DNA of 47,941 nt from Anaerolineae bacterium (GCA_028277515.1 JANQGC010000057.1:1-47941); one strand, 5' to 3'. Counted from the stretch's first letter, positions 18,218 to 26,565 are shown. Notes: generated by a model not told the origin, from the sequence alone. Made by a program: numbers and translations.

Positions 18218-19051
18218 ATGAGTGAGCAAAATTTTCAACTTCTTGTGCTTAGAGGTCCGGAATCTGGAAAAGTTTATTCACTCAGTTCGGTAAATATCAC
18301 AATCGGCCGTGATCCAATGGCTGATATCACCATCATTGATCCTGAAGTTTCTCGTCAGCATGTCCGGTTTAATCAATCTTATTCCGGGTTTACGATCCAA
18401 GATTTAGGAAGTACCAATGGAACCTATGTTGATGGTCAACGCTTGACTGGGAATCCTATTGAGTTAAAACCCGGCCAAATCATTACAATGGGAGCCGGGG
18501 TTGAGCTTCGTTTTCAGGTGGAAAAAGAGGATCAGTTCAATCAGGAAACGGTCCTTGATATTTCACCTCTTAATCAGGGTTCGAGTGTTGAAGAAGAACC
18601 GGACAATCATGCCGACCCAAGCGAATTTGAGGATGCAATAGAACCGGGTGATGACATGGTTGGCGAACCTGAATCCGCTTCTTATTCAGCCTCGCAAATT
18701 GATGAGGGTGGTTTCCCTAAAGAAGGATCTACAGAGGATGATTTTGCTCAAGAATTAGATCAAGCGGAGGAAAATTATTTTCCGAAACCAGAAAGCGGTT
18801 CTTTTGGAGAAGAAGCTGATACTATAAATGAGTCTGAGGATGATTATTCCCCTTCCGATGGGGAACCGGTCGTCATCTCCCACCAGGGTGAGCCTGATGT
18901 GGATGAGCCGCAAGAAAAGAGAGTCTGGCGCACACCGGCAATCATTGTTTCTGTACTGTTGATCATTTTATGCTGCTGTTGCAGCTTTATTTTGTTTATT
19001 TATTATTATGGAGGGGACTGGATGTTAAGACAAATGGGACTTTTGCCTTAA
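18218..19051 (+). CDS. FHA-domain protein with C-terminal membrane anchor
   Basis: A 277-residue protein. Residues about 5-100 form a forkhead-associated domain with all key motifs: ITIGRDP, SRQHVRF, LGSTNGTYVDGQ. A long acidic, low-complexity region (about 105-235) follows. A single membrane helix at about 240-265 (AIIVSVLLIILCCCCSFILFIYYY) leaves a short C-terminal tail, so the FHA domain faces the cytoplasm. FHA domains bind phosphothreonine, implying a Ser/Thr kinase partner not seen here. AGGAG lies eight bases before ATG 18218. A related FHA protein is at 29567. Confidence 0.9.
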   Translation: MSEQNFQLLVLRGPESGKVYSLSSVNITIGRDPMADITIIDPEVSRQHVRFNQSYSGFTIQDLGSTNGTYVDGQRLTGNPIELKPGQIITMGAGVELRFQVEKEDQFNQETVLDISPLNQGSSVEEEPDNHADPSEFEDAIEPGDDMVGEPESASYSASQIDEGGFPKEGSTEDDFAQELDQAEENYFPKPESGSFGEEADTINESEDDYSPSDGEPVVISHQGEPDVDEPQEKRVWRTPAIIVSVLLIILCCCCSFILFIYYYGGDWMLRQMGLLP

Positions 19052-19082
19052 CCACAACGAATTAATACTTCTTACTTGTATT

Positions 19083-19508
19083 CTATTCTGAAGATTCATC
19101 ATCAAGGATAATTCCATCAATAACATCCTGGTCGGCTACTCCACCACCAACAGGATCCCCATCTCCTGGACTTATATCATGATATCCAGTCCTCATTTCT
19201 TGTAGATATCGCTCTACAACATGTTGAGGGGCTAATTCAATAAACATTTTGGCCCCGACGACCAAAATAGTCAGATCATCTAATTGCCCAAAACCGGGAA
19301 GGACATCAGGAAGAAAATCGAAGGGGAATATTAAATAAGCAGCGGCCGCGATCGGCAAGATTTTGATGTATATGGGAACTTCCGGATCGAGAAACAACTG
19401 ATAAAGCAGCCGCGCTTGCTGCCATAATTCAGACAAGAATCCGGGTTGATATTCTTGAGTTGTTAACTCACTTTCATTATTCATTGAGTTTTCCTCTTGT
19501 TTACTCAT
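19083..19508 (-). CDS. DUF1232 (YkvA-like) membrane protein
   Basis: A 141-residue protein whose middle (about residues 45-85) is the DUF1232 motif: IKILPIAAAAYLIFPFDFLPD, then GQLDDLTIL. This is the short hydrophobic Pro-rich signature of YkvA-type proteins, whose function is unknown. Polar N- and C-terminal tails flank it. It is convergent with the FHA gene and divergent from the next gene; nothing in the context points to a role. Confidence 0.88.
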   Translation of the reverse strand: MSKQEENSMNNESELTTQEYQPGFLSELWQQARLLYQLFLDPEVPIYIKILPIAAAAYLIFPFDFLPDVLPGFGQLDDLTILVVGAKMFIELAPQHVVERYLQEMRTGYHDISPGDGDPVGGGVADQDVIDGIILDDESSE

Positions 19509-19698
19509 ATTATCACCCCTCTATACGTTTATTTAAGTTTTTCGTTTCTAAATCGACCAGATATTAATACGCAAGAAATAATAGCACAAGGATTATTCAA
19601 TCACGAATCGTTTTAACCGCCAGGGAGTGATGTTGCAGTTGAATGTTTGAATGCTACAATTCTCACAATTAGCGCAGATGCTAAGAGGATCGAGAACG

Positions 19699-20526
19699 AT
19701 GACTGTTATCATGATTCTAAAAATTACGCTGATCATTATTTATTTGATAATGTTCTTGCGACACCCATCTTTGACCTGGGGGATTGGGCTTCTGGCCGTG
19801 ACTGCGGCGGTTCTAATAGACACGTTAATATTTACTTTTGACAATGAAGCCCTGAGAGCCGAGTTGGGTTTCTTTTACTTTTTCCTTGCTGGGGCATTGT
19901 TCGGGGGTGCAACCTTGTGGATATGGGGGCTTTTTGTACCCCGTTTAATTTCAAAACTGGCGACAAGCGTGCCGGTGAATGCTTCCGTGGAATCATCACA
20001 GGCGCTTCAAAGTATTGAAGCTGATGCTGAAAACAAAACAGCCGTGGACAACCAGATGCTGTTTGAGGAAATTCAAAACCGATTTGGACGAGAGGATGTG
20101 TTGGACTTAATGTTTGATCTCGAATTAAATGAAGTCGATGTCATGCCCATCGGTCAAGATTTAAACCATCTAATCATTAACATTATGAAAATAGCCGACC
20201 AGGAAGGCAAAGCGGGTGCGCTGGCGCTGGCAGTCGAGCGAATATTAACCCCACCACCGGCAGAACACTTACCCAGGCTGGAAAAAATTGATGATGATTC
20301 CCCACCAACCATTCTGCGTCATTATCTTTTGACCCATTATACGCTTGAAAATCTGAAAGATATGACCCGTGATTTGGATATTGATTGGGAACAGCTAGAT
20401 GCCGGCGCAAAAAGGGAAAAATCGAGAAGCCTTCTGCAATACCTTTACCGGCGAAATCGAATTGACGAGTTGGTCCAATTAATGCAGAAAGCCGAACTGC
20501 CAACCCTCAAGGAAGGAAATGCGTAA
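19699..20526 (+). CDS. Membrane protein with two tandem effector-associated (death-like) helical domains
   Basis: A 275-residue protein from ATG 19699, chosen because AAGAGGA lies nine bases upstream; an in-frame ATG at 19651 lacks a site. Three hydrophobic segments occupy about residues 5-20, 27-46 and 57-80. The cytoplasmic part holds two similar helical units, at about 117-186 (FGREDVLDLMFDLELNEVDV) and 204-267 (YTLENLKDMTRDLDIDWEQL, then RSLLQYLYRRNRIDELVQLM). The pattern (E-L-x-x-L-x-x-D-L-x-I/V-D-x-x-x-L ... L-x-x-Y/A-x-x-R-x-x-x-x-E-L) resembles the EAD1/EAD7 effector-associated domains of bacterial signalling and conflict systems. The family assignment is inference from pattern; no effector or protease partner is adjacent. 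Confidence 0.72.
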   Translation: MTVIMILKITLIIIYLIMFLRHPSLTWGIGLLAVTAAVLIDTLIFTFDNEALRAELGFFYFFLAGALFGGATLWIWGLFVPRLISKLATSVPVNASVESSQALQSIEADAENKTAVDNQMLFEEIQNRFGREDVLDLMFDLELNEVDVMPIGQDLNHLIINIMKIADQEGKAGALALAVERILTPPPAEHLPRLEKIDDDSPPTILRHYLLTHYTLENLKDMTRDLDIDWEQLDAGAKREKSRSLLQYLYRRNRIDELVQLMQKAELPTLKEGNA

Positions 20527-20530
20527 CGTA

Positions 20531-22321
20531 TTAATTTTTCAATATTTGTTCAACCCATTCACGGACTTCAATCGGCCGCAAATATTGCCCCAAATAATGA
20601 TCGCCAAACCACAATTCAAAATGGAGATGAGCATCGGCCGAATCACTCTCTAAGGATGAGGGTGACCCTGAGTTGCCTACTTCCCCGATTACCTCCCCTT
20701 TTTCAACAGCCGCACCTTGTTCAATGCCAGGGGCAATGCTGCTCAAGTGTGCATATCGGCTCACGAGACCTCCGTCATGTTCAATCCAAACTTGACGGCC
20801 GAGATATTTATCAAGCGTTTCGAGAGATGTAAAGCCGTTTTCCTGAGATTCTGCCCACCAGGCTCCTAACTGCCAGGACGTTGGAGGGACATATTCATTA
20901 TCGGCCCGAATGACGGTTCCGGCAGCAGTGGCCAACACTTTTGTACCCGGCTGCCAGTAAAAATCTATTCCCTGGTGAATTCCAAGACGGTAATGACGGG
21001 GAGCGCCGGGTAATTGAAAGTCTCGAAAGGTGATGTTCGACCCCCCAATGGGTACTGTGAAATCGGTTAAGGCGGCCAGAAAACGGGGATCATGAGGTTG
21101 AATGCCAGTTTCTTCCAGGTTTCCTCCAATACTTTTCGTCATACCAGGTTGATTTAAAAAATAGATTCGGTCACGTGATGTAAATATGAGTTCATCATTT
21201 GAGGTGACGGTAAATGTGGAAGGCGGATCTTCCTGCGGGAGCTGATAGACGCGCAACAATGCACCGTTTTGAGGATCGAGAGCACGCAAACGCTGCCCCG
21301 CCTGGTCGAGTACATAAACTGCCGATTCGGTGGCCACAACCTGGCGCGGCCGTTCCATCTCAATATTTGGGTCAAACTCCTTAACCAATCGTGTGTTATT
21401 AAATTTCAAGAGGTTCGCTGAGGAGTCATGCAGCGATCGCTGAAGGACAAAAACATCATCATCGTTTGTGCTTAAGTCTATTCCTCTTGCTTCTGGTAAA
21501 TTCCAGATTGATGTCGAGTCCTGATTATAAGTCATTGTGAACTTATAATTGGTCTCCAAAAGGGCAGCTTGCTCCATGCTTTTTCCCGCTTCGTCTTTAA
21601 AATGTTTCATCCCATCCAGGGCGACAAAGTAATGACCCGACGATTCCTCTACTGGTCGATCATAGCGATCAACTTTCCAGACCTGGCCGGCAAAGTCGAA
21701 ACGGTACACATCACCGGCACGGTCCAAAACAAGTAAGGCTGTTGAAGTTAATCCTAAATCCAGGGTTTCTAAAACCAATACATTCTCAACATATTCTCCC
21801 GGTTCTAAGAGGGTAGATGGAGTGGTGGGATTATCAATATTAACCGTTAAGACGCGACCTTTGTCTATCAGATAGATGACACGTTGGTGAATCTCAACCG
21901 CTACAGGATGTGAGAAGCTATTTTTGGGAAACTGCCAAATCCCCGTATTGTCTTCACTGAGGTGAATTAAGGCCGCAGCCCCTTCTTGCGCTTCTTGCAC
22001 AAATGATTCCAGGAGCGGATTGTCTAAGGCCGGTGGTGGGATAGGTGTGGATTGATATTGGCTTGTTGGTACAGGCGTCGGTGAAGGAGGGGCTTCAAGG
22101 GTAGAAATCCGTTCATCGCTCGGTGAAATATTGGCTTGATCCGTTGATTTGGCTGGCTTTGCTTGTGGAATTATATTTTCCTTTAACTCAATTGAATTAA
22201 CTTGATTCAATGATTGAGTGCAACCAAGCAGTAGAAATGCGAATCCGATGATGACAGCTTGAAGAATTATTTTTCCCGTTCGGAAAAAATACCTAGGAGA
22301 TATTGGATCTTTATTGGACAC
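20531..22321 (-). CDS. Lipoprotein with beta-propeller and LytM/M23 peptidase domain
   Basis: A 596-residue predicted lipoprotein. The signal has the lipobox LLGC near residue 34, and a Pro/Thr-rich linker extends to about residue 100. The middle (about 110-400) reads as a propeller-like sensor without named motifs beyond repeated VxVLDxxG segments. The C-terminal M23 metalloendopeptidase has HQGID (His449, Asp453) and HLHFE (His565, His567), the complete zinc-ligand and catalytic set, plus GNSGSP. M23 enzymes cut peptidoglycan cross-bridges, or activate other hydrolases when degenerate; here the residues are intact. The start is GTG 22321. It is convergent with the gene before it and divergent from gntR. 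Confidence 0.87.
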   Translation of the reverse strand: MSNKDPISPRYFFRTGKIILQAVIIGFAFLLLGCTQSLNQVNSIELKENIIPQAKPAKSTDQANISPSDERISTLEAPPSPTPVPTSQYQSTPIPPPALDNPLLESFVQEAQEGAAALIHLSEDNTGIWQFPKNSFSHPVAVEIHQRVIYLIDKGRVLTVNIDNPTTPSTLLEPGEYVENVLVLETLDLGLTSTALLVLDRAGDVYRFDFAGQVWKVDRYDRPVEESSGHYFVALDGMKHFKDEAGKSMEQAALLETNYKFTMTYNQDSTSIWNLPEARGIDLSTNDDDVFVLQRSLHDSSANLLKFNNTRLVKEFDPNIEMERPRQVVATESAVYVLDQAGQRLRALDPQNGALLRVYQLPQEDPPSTFTVTSNDELIFTSRDRIYFLNQPGMTKSIGGNLEETGIQPHDPRFLAALTDFTVPIGGSNITFRDFQLPGAPRHYRLGIHQGIDFYWQPGTKVLATAAGTVIRADNEYVPPTSWQLGAWWAESQENGFTSLETLDKYLGRQVWIEHDGGLVSRYAHLSSIAPGIEQGAAVEKGEVIGEVGNSGSPSSLESDSADAHLHFELWFGDHYLGQYLRPIEVREWVEQILKN

Positions 22322-22362
22322 GGGATCATTCTATCCAATGTAAGGGAAGCCAGGCAACAAAA

Positions 22363-22413
22363 ACCTGTCGGGCTAATAGAAAGCGCTTCACCCCAGAGGT
22401 AAGCCCGACAGGT
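22363..22413. repeat. 12-bp inverted repeat upstream of the M23 gene
   Basis: ACCTGTCGGGCT (22363-22374) and its exact complement (22402-22413) flank a 27-nt loop. Read on the minus strand, the second arm is followed by TTTTTG, so it could act as an attenuator in the leader of the M23 gene. An operator shared with the divergent gntR gene is an alternative. Confidence 0.6.
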
Positions 22414-22443
22414 CAAGACATCTTGAATAAATAATACCATAAA

Positions 22444-22458
22444 TGACGCGCTGCGTCA
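22444..22458. promoter_or_regulatory. Palindromic operator-like site in front of gntR
   Basis: TGACGC-GCT-GCGTCA is a perfect 6-3-6 palindrome lying 40 bases upstream of the -35 box of the gntR promoter. No binding protein can be assigned from sequence. Confidence 0.4.
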
Positions 22459-22498
22459 ATAAAATGGAGCGAGAAATCAAGAGATTTGAAAAAAAGTA

Positions 22499-22548
22499 TT
22501 GACAAACTACATATGAATTTGTTAAAATACGTCATACAACCATACGAC
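22499..22548 (+). promoter_or_regulatory. Predicted gntR promoter with direct-repeat operator
   Basis: TTGACA (22499-22504) and TAAAAT (22523-22528) have an 18-bp spacer. Immediately downstream are two 8-bp direct repeats, CATACAAC and CATACGAC (22533-22548), over the likely start of transcription, which suits autoregulation by the GntR protein encoded 30 bases further on. Confidence 0.6.
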
Positions 22549-22577
22549 CAGACGTTAACCGTCTTATAAGTGCGAAA

Positions 22578-23303
22578 ATGTTGAAACGCAGCCCATCATT
22601 AACCGACCAGGCCAAGGCCCACATCAAGGAGCAAATCTTGAATGATGCCTATACTGACGGCCGGATCCCTTCCGAGTCCGATTTGGCTAATGAGTTGGGT
22701 GTTAGCAGGACAACGATTCGTGATGCATTAAGCCGGTTGGAAATCGAAGGTGTTGTATTTCGCAAGCAGGGTTCAGGCACTTATGTTAACCAACCGGGAT
22801 TACAAATTAAATCACGTTTAGATGAAATATGGTCCTATGAAGCTATTCTGACAGCTCACGGATACACGCCAACCACCTCAGTTTTAGACAGCTATGACGA
22901 ATATCCTTCGGCTGAGGTCAATAGAATTTTTCATTTAGGGGGAGATGAGACTATTACGGTCATCAACAAACTTTTTGCAGAGGATAACAAGCCGGTCATC
23001 TATACTGAGAATCGGATACCATCAAAACATTTTAACACTTCAGCGGGTAAGATAGATTTCATCATTCCAATTTACGAAGTGCTAGAAAATTACTGCCAGC
23101 AACCATTGAATTATTATCTTTCAGAGATTGTTCCCACATCAGCAAATAAAAAAATCGCAAATTTACTAGAAATAAAACCCGGAACGGCGCTCATCTCATT
23201 CCAAGAGGTGGGTTATAACAATGAAAACGAACCTGTTCTATGGGCTAAGTCCTATTTCCGGGATGATTTACTGCGCTTCCGAATGATCAGGCGCAGCATT
23301 TGA
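22578..23303 (+). CDS. GntR-family transcriptional regulator (HutC/UTRA type)
   Basis: A 241-residue regulator. The N-terminal winged helix-turn-helix (about residues 8-72) has IPSESDLANELGVSRTTIRDALSRLEIEGVV and the wing QGSGTYV, all standard GntR. The rest, about 90-240, is a UTRA-like effector-binding domain with paired strands (ETITVINKLFAEDNKPVIYTENRIP; GTALISFQEVGYNNENEPVLWAKSYF). Such proteins usually repress a nearby catabolic operon until the substrate or an intermediate binds. It is the first gene of a same-strand run including two carbamoyltransferases, carbamate kinase and two PLP enzymes, so it is the obvious candidate regulator. Confidence 0.92.
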   Translation: MLKRSPSLTDQAKAHIKEQILNDAYTDGRIPSESDLANELGVSRTTIRDALSRLEIEGVVFRKQGSGTYVNQPGLQIKSRLDEIWSYEAILTAHGYTPTTSVLDSYDEYPSAEVNRIFHLGGDETITVINKLFAEDNKPVIYTENRIPSKHFNTSAGKIDFIIPIYEVLENYCQQPLNYYLSEIVPTSANKKIANLLEIKPGTALISFQEVGYNNENEPVLWAKSYFRDDLLRFRMIRRSI

Positions 23304-23446
23304 GCTTACGTAGTGCTAAATTCTTAGCATATTTAGTATTTAATTTTTTTATTGAGCAACTGGAAATCCAGATTGATGCTGAGTATTTTGTCAGTTTCAT
23401 TTTCTAGCTGTTCAAGGAAATCTAAAACATTTTTTAGGAGAGTGAC

Positions 23447-24400
23447 ATGAGAAGCTTTATTGGTCGAGATATTTTATCGTTGAAAGATTTTGAGCGTAAT
23501 GAATTTTTCAGAGTTTTTGAGGCAGCAGAAAGATTGGAACCTATCGCACGAAATCGCAAAAATAGCGATATACTGCGCGAGAAGACCTTAGTAACGGCAT
23601 TCTACCAACCCTCAACACGCACACGATTGGCTCATGAAGCCGCCATGATTCGTCTTGGGGGGCAGGTGACAGGATTTTCCGATGCCAAAATGACCCGTGC
23701 CGGTGACTTTTACCAGGAGACAATTAAAGATACAGTCAAAATGTTGGAGTTTTACGGTGACGTCATTGTAATGCGTCATTTCCAGCAAGGAGCACCCCAT
23801 GAAGCTGCAAAGTGGGCATCCGTTCCTATCATTAATGGTGGGGATGGTTGGGGTGAACATCCAACCCAAATTTTGACTGATTTCTATACTGTCTATCGTG
23901 AAAAAGGACGAATTGATGGATTGCGCTGGTTGGCGGTCGGTGATATGCGCATGCGTACCATGCATTCCCTCGCTCATGGATTAACTCAATTTGATTGCCC
24001 GGTTACCTTTGTGTCTCCTCCAGATATGTCGCTAACTGATGAGTTCAAAGCAGAGATTGATAACTATGGACTGAATTATTCTGAGGTTGGCCACGTTGAA
24101 GAGGCTATCGCTGAGGCCGATGTCATTCTTGTCGAACCTGTTGTACAACCTGATTACACCAAATCGCGTGATGAACGGACGGGCGAGGTGAGTTTGACCC
24201 CTTCAAATTATCGAATTACGCGTGATTTGTTGCAGAATAAAGCAAAGTCGGATGCCATCTTGTTGCACTCTCTGCCACGCATGGACGAAATTCCTGCAGA
24301 TGTTGATATCACCCGCTGGTCTCGCTACTGGCAAGAAGCGTTCAACGGTGTTGTGATGCGTATGGCCTTGTTGGCCCTGGTTTTAGGCAAAATGGAATAG
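23447..24400 (+). CDS. Aspartate carbamoyltransferase-like protein, probably with another acceptor
   Basis: A 317-residue carbamoyltransferase. The carbamoyl-phosphate site is intact: STRTR at 56-60, Arg110-His111, HPTQ at 138-141, Arg170 in MRMRTMHSLAHG, and the HSLPR loop at 274-278. The order and spacing follow PyrB more closely than ornithine carbamoyltransferase. However, the mobile loop that in PyrB carries the Ser-Leu-Gly-Lys-Lys segment is replaced by KMTRAGDFYQET, and the PyrB Thr-Arg-Val-Gln segment (aspartate binding) is VEPVVQPDYTKSRDE. I therefore infer a different acceptor. TTTAGGAGAG precedes ATG 23447. It is not beside other pyrimidine genes, and its neighbours are catabolic in character. 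Confidence 0.87.
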   Translation: MRSFIGRDILSLKDFERNEFFRVFEAAERLEPIARNRKNSDILREKTLVTAFYQPSTRTRLAHEAAMIRLGGQVTGFSDAKMTRAGDFYQETIKDTVKMLEFYGDVIVMRHFQQGAPHEAAKWASVPIINGGDGWGEHPTQILTDFYTVYREKGRIDGLRWLAVGDMRMRTMHSLAHGLTQFDCPVTFVSPPDMSLTDEFKAEIDNYGLNYSEVGHVEEAIAEADVILVEPVVQPDYTKSRDERTGEVSLTPSNYRITRDLLQNKAKSDAILLHSLPRMDEIPADVDITRWSRYWQEAFNGVVMRMALLALVLGKME

Positions 24401-24409
24401 TCAATACGC

Positions 24410-24503
24410 TGTTACAAAAATCATTTGCGCAGAAATTTGACAACTTTTCACTTGATATATGGGCGAAAACCATTTAATAAAAGTTGTCAAATTTTAGATA
24501 ACA
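24410..24503. repeat. MITE-like palindromic repeat, copy 2
   Basis: An inverted-orientation copy of the repeat at 8020-8112. It is bounded by TGTTAC and ATAACA and has the same perfect 16-bp inner inverted repeat (24433-24448 with 24479-24494) and 30-nt loop. It lies between the two carbamoyltransferase genes of one operon, so it would be transcribed as a hairpin. Confidence 0.85.
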
Positions 24504-24540
24504 AAAAAATTAAACCAATCATTCAATAAGGAGAAAAGTG

Positions 24541-25518
24541 ATGCAAACCGGATTAAAGGGAAGAGATTTTATCGGCGACCTTGATTTTTCGGCAGAGGAA
24601 GTGCAAACGGTGCTAGATGTGGCCTGGGATTTGAAGAGCAAACGGGCTTTGGGACTTAGCCATGCCTATTTGCGGGATAAGGTATTGGCCATGCTATTTT
24701 TCTTTTCCAGCACACGAACAAGGGGTTCTTTTGAGGCTGGAATGGCCCAGTTAGGCGGTCATGCAGCGTTCATCGAAAGTCGGACAACCCAAATTTCTCA
24801 TGGTGATACAGAAAAGGAATTGGGTGATATTTTCGGCCGTTACTTTGATGGTATTGCTATTCGCCATGTGGATTGGGGAGTTGGCAACCGGTATTTAAAC
24901 CTTGTTGCTGAAGCTTCTCGCGTACCTGTACTGAATATGCAGTGTGAAATATATCATCCACATCAATGCCTGGCTGATTTGATGACCATTCAAGAGAAAA
25001 AAGGTCGAAATTTAAGAGGGAAGAAAATGGTGGTTTCCTGGGCGTATGCATCTTCTTATCTTAAGCCTATGTCTGTTCCCCAATCTCTCATTTTACAGAT
25101 GCCCCGGTTCGGAATGGATGTTGTCTTAGCCCATCCACCTGAATTCCAACTGATGCCTGACATCATGGATCAAGCACGTGACTTAGCAAAGAAGAACCAT
25201 ACTGGATTTGAAGTTGTCCATGATATGGAGGAGGCCTGCAAGGATGCTGATGTGATCTATGCCAAGTCTTGGGGACCTTTGATGACTACCCATGATCCTG
25301 AAGAGGGAAAAGAGATTCAGGACAGATATAAAGACTGGATTGCGGATGATGCCAAGATCGCCTTAGGCAAAGATGATGTGATTTACATGCATCCACTACC
25401 GGCAGATCGCGAGATTGAGGTTAGTAATTCGGTTATTGATGGGCCGCATTCCGTTGTTTTCGATGAAGCTGAAAACCGATTGCACGCTCAGAAAGCTGTC
25501 ATGGCATTGACCATGTAA
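24541..25518 (+). CDS. ygeW: Knotted carbamoyltransferase, YgeW family
   Basis: A 325-residue carbamoyltransferase closely resembling E. coli YgeW. Diagnostic stretches are FFSSTRTRGSFEAGMAQLGG, ESRTTQISHGDTEKE, LGRYYDGIAIR-like FGRYFDGIAIRHVDWG, PVLNMQCE followed by YHPHQCLADLMTI, VSWAYASSYLKPMSVPQ, AKSWGP, YMHPLPADREIEV and EAENRLHAQKAVMALTM. YgeW has been described as a knotted, probably catabolic transcarbamylase whose physiological acceptor is unresolved; it is neither ATCase nor OTCase. AAGGAGA is spaced seven bases from ATG 24541 (GTG 24538 is too close). It lies between the ATCase-like gene and carbamate kinase. Confidence 0.92.
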   Translation: MQTGLKGRDFIGDLDFSAEEVQTVLDVAWDLKSKRALGLSHAYLRDKVLAMLFFFSSTRTRGSFEAGMAQLGGHAAFIESRTTQISHGDTEKELGDIFGRYFDGIAIRHVDWGVGNRYLNLVAEASRVPVLNMQCEIYHPHQCLADLMTIQEKKGRNLRGKKMVVSWAYASSYLKPMSVPQSLILQMPRFGMDVVLAHPPEFQLMPDIMDQARDLAKKNHTGFEVVHDMEEACKDADVIYAKSWGPLMTTHDPEEGKEIQDRYKDWIADDAKIALGKDDVIYMHPLPADREIEVSNSVIDGPHSVVFDEAENRLHAQKAVMALTM

Positions 25519-25525
25519 ATTTGAA

Positions 25526-25565
25526 CATCATATTCGCCGTTAAGCACCTAGTGGCGAATATGATG
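25526..25565 (+). repeat. Intercistronic hairpin
   Basis: A perfect 13-bp stem CATCATATTCGCC/GGCGAATATGATG with a 14-nt loop lies just after the ygeW-like stop. No U-tract follows, so it is more likely an mRNA stability or processing element between ygeW and the carbamate kinase gene than a terminator. Confidence 0.6.
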
Positions 25566-25595
25566 ATACTCAAAACGGGGTAAAAGGTGAAAAAT

Positions 25596-26543
25596 ATGAC
25601 AAATAAAGTCGCTGTAATTGCCATTGGGGGCAATTCGCTTATTCAAGATAAACAACACCAAACAGTAGAGGACCAATATTCGGCCGCAAAGGAAACAACC
25701 GGCCATATTGCTAAGATGATCGAGGCTGGCTGGGATGTGGCTATATCTCATGGCAATGGTCCCCAGGTAGGATTCATTCTACGTCGATCTGAATTGGCAG
25801 CAAGCGAATTGCATGAAGTACCGCTGGACGTCTGTGGTGCTGATACACAGGGTGCCATCGGTTATTCATTGCAGCAAAACTTGCAGAATCACTTAAAAAA
25901 TAATGGTATCAATAAACCGGTGGCCACCGTCGTGACTCAAGTGCAGGTCGATGCCAATGATCCGGCATTTTTAAATCCCAGCAAGCCAATTGGCTCTTTC
26001 ATGGATGAAGATCAGGCCAGTAAACGTATTGAAAGTGATGGGTGGGATTGTGTTGAAGATGCAGGCCGCGGGTGGAGGCGATGTGTTGCTTCTCCATTAC
26101 CGGTCCGTATCGTTGAAGAGGAGGCTATAAAAACATTAATCGACGCTGGTGTGGTGGTGATCACCGTTGGTGGCGGAGGTATTCCGGTTATTCAAGATGA
26201 TGATGGAAATTTGACCGGCGTGCCGGCTGTGATTGACAAAGATTTTGCCTCGGCATTGCTGGCCAATCGAATTGGGGCTGAATTATTTGTCGTGAGCACG
26301 GCCGTGGAAAAATGCGCTCTCAATTTCGGCAAGCCAAATCAAGAGTGGATCGATGAGATGACCGTTGATGAAGTCAAAAAATATCTTGCTGAGGGCACGC
26401 ATTTCGCAAAGGGTTCTATGGCGCCAAAGATGGAAGCAGTTGTCAAATTTATCGAAGGTGGCGGAAAACGAGCGATTGTAACCAATCCCGAGAATATTGA
26501 ACGTGCGCTTGCCGGTGAGACGGGAACGCATATTACACCCTAG
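25596..26543 (+). CDS. arcC: Carbamate kinase
   Basis: A 315-residue amino-acid-kinase-fold enzyme that makes ATP from carbamoyl phosphate and ADP, releasing carbamate (then ammonia and CO2). Family motifs are AIGGNSLI at the N-terminus, SHGNGPQVG, WRRCVASPLPVRIVE, VITVGGGGIPV, VIDKDFASALLA and the C-terminal GSMAPKMEAVVKFIEGGG. An AAGGTG site favours ATG 25596 over GTG 25587. Presence of this enzyme directly after two carbamoyltransferases argues that they run in the direction that releases carbamoyl phosphate. No arginine deiminase (arcA) or antiporter gene is visible, so it is not a classical ADI operon. Confidence 0.96.
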   Translation: MTNKVAVIAIGGNSLIQDKQHQTVEDQYSAAKETTGHIAKMIEAGWDVAISHGNGPQVGFILRRSELAASELHEVPLDVCGADTQGAIGYSLQQNLQNHLKNNGINKPVATVVTQVQVDANDPAFLNPSKPIGSFMDEDQASKRIESDGWDCVEDAGRGWRRCVASPLPVRIVEEEAIKTLIDAGVVVITVGGGGIPVIQDDDGNLTGVPAVIDKDFASALLANRIGAELFVVSTAVEKCALNFGKPNQEWIDEMTVDEVKKYLAEGTHFAKGSMAPKMEAVVKFIEGGGKRAIVTNPENIERALAGETGTHITP

Positions 26544-26565
26544 GATGAGAAGTGAAGGGAAGAAA

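Noticed and set aside
26445..26460. A 13-base match (AGTTGTCAAATTT) to the arm of the 93-bp repeat
   Set aside because: It lies inside the carbamate kinase coding sequence, encodes conserved residues (AVVKFIEGG) and has no second arm, so it is chance.
25596..26543. Arginine deiminase pathway
   Set aside because: Carbamate kinase and carbamoyltransferases are present, but there is no arcA-like deiminase or arginine/ornithine antiporter, and neither transferase has ornithine-type specificity motifs.
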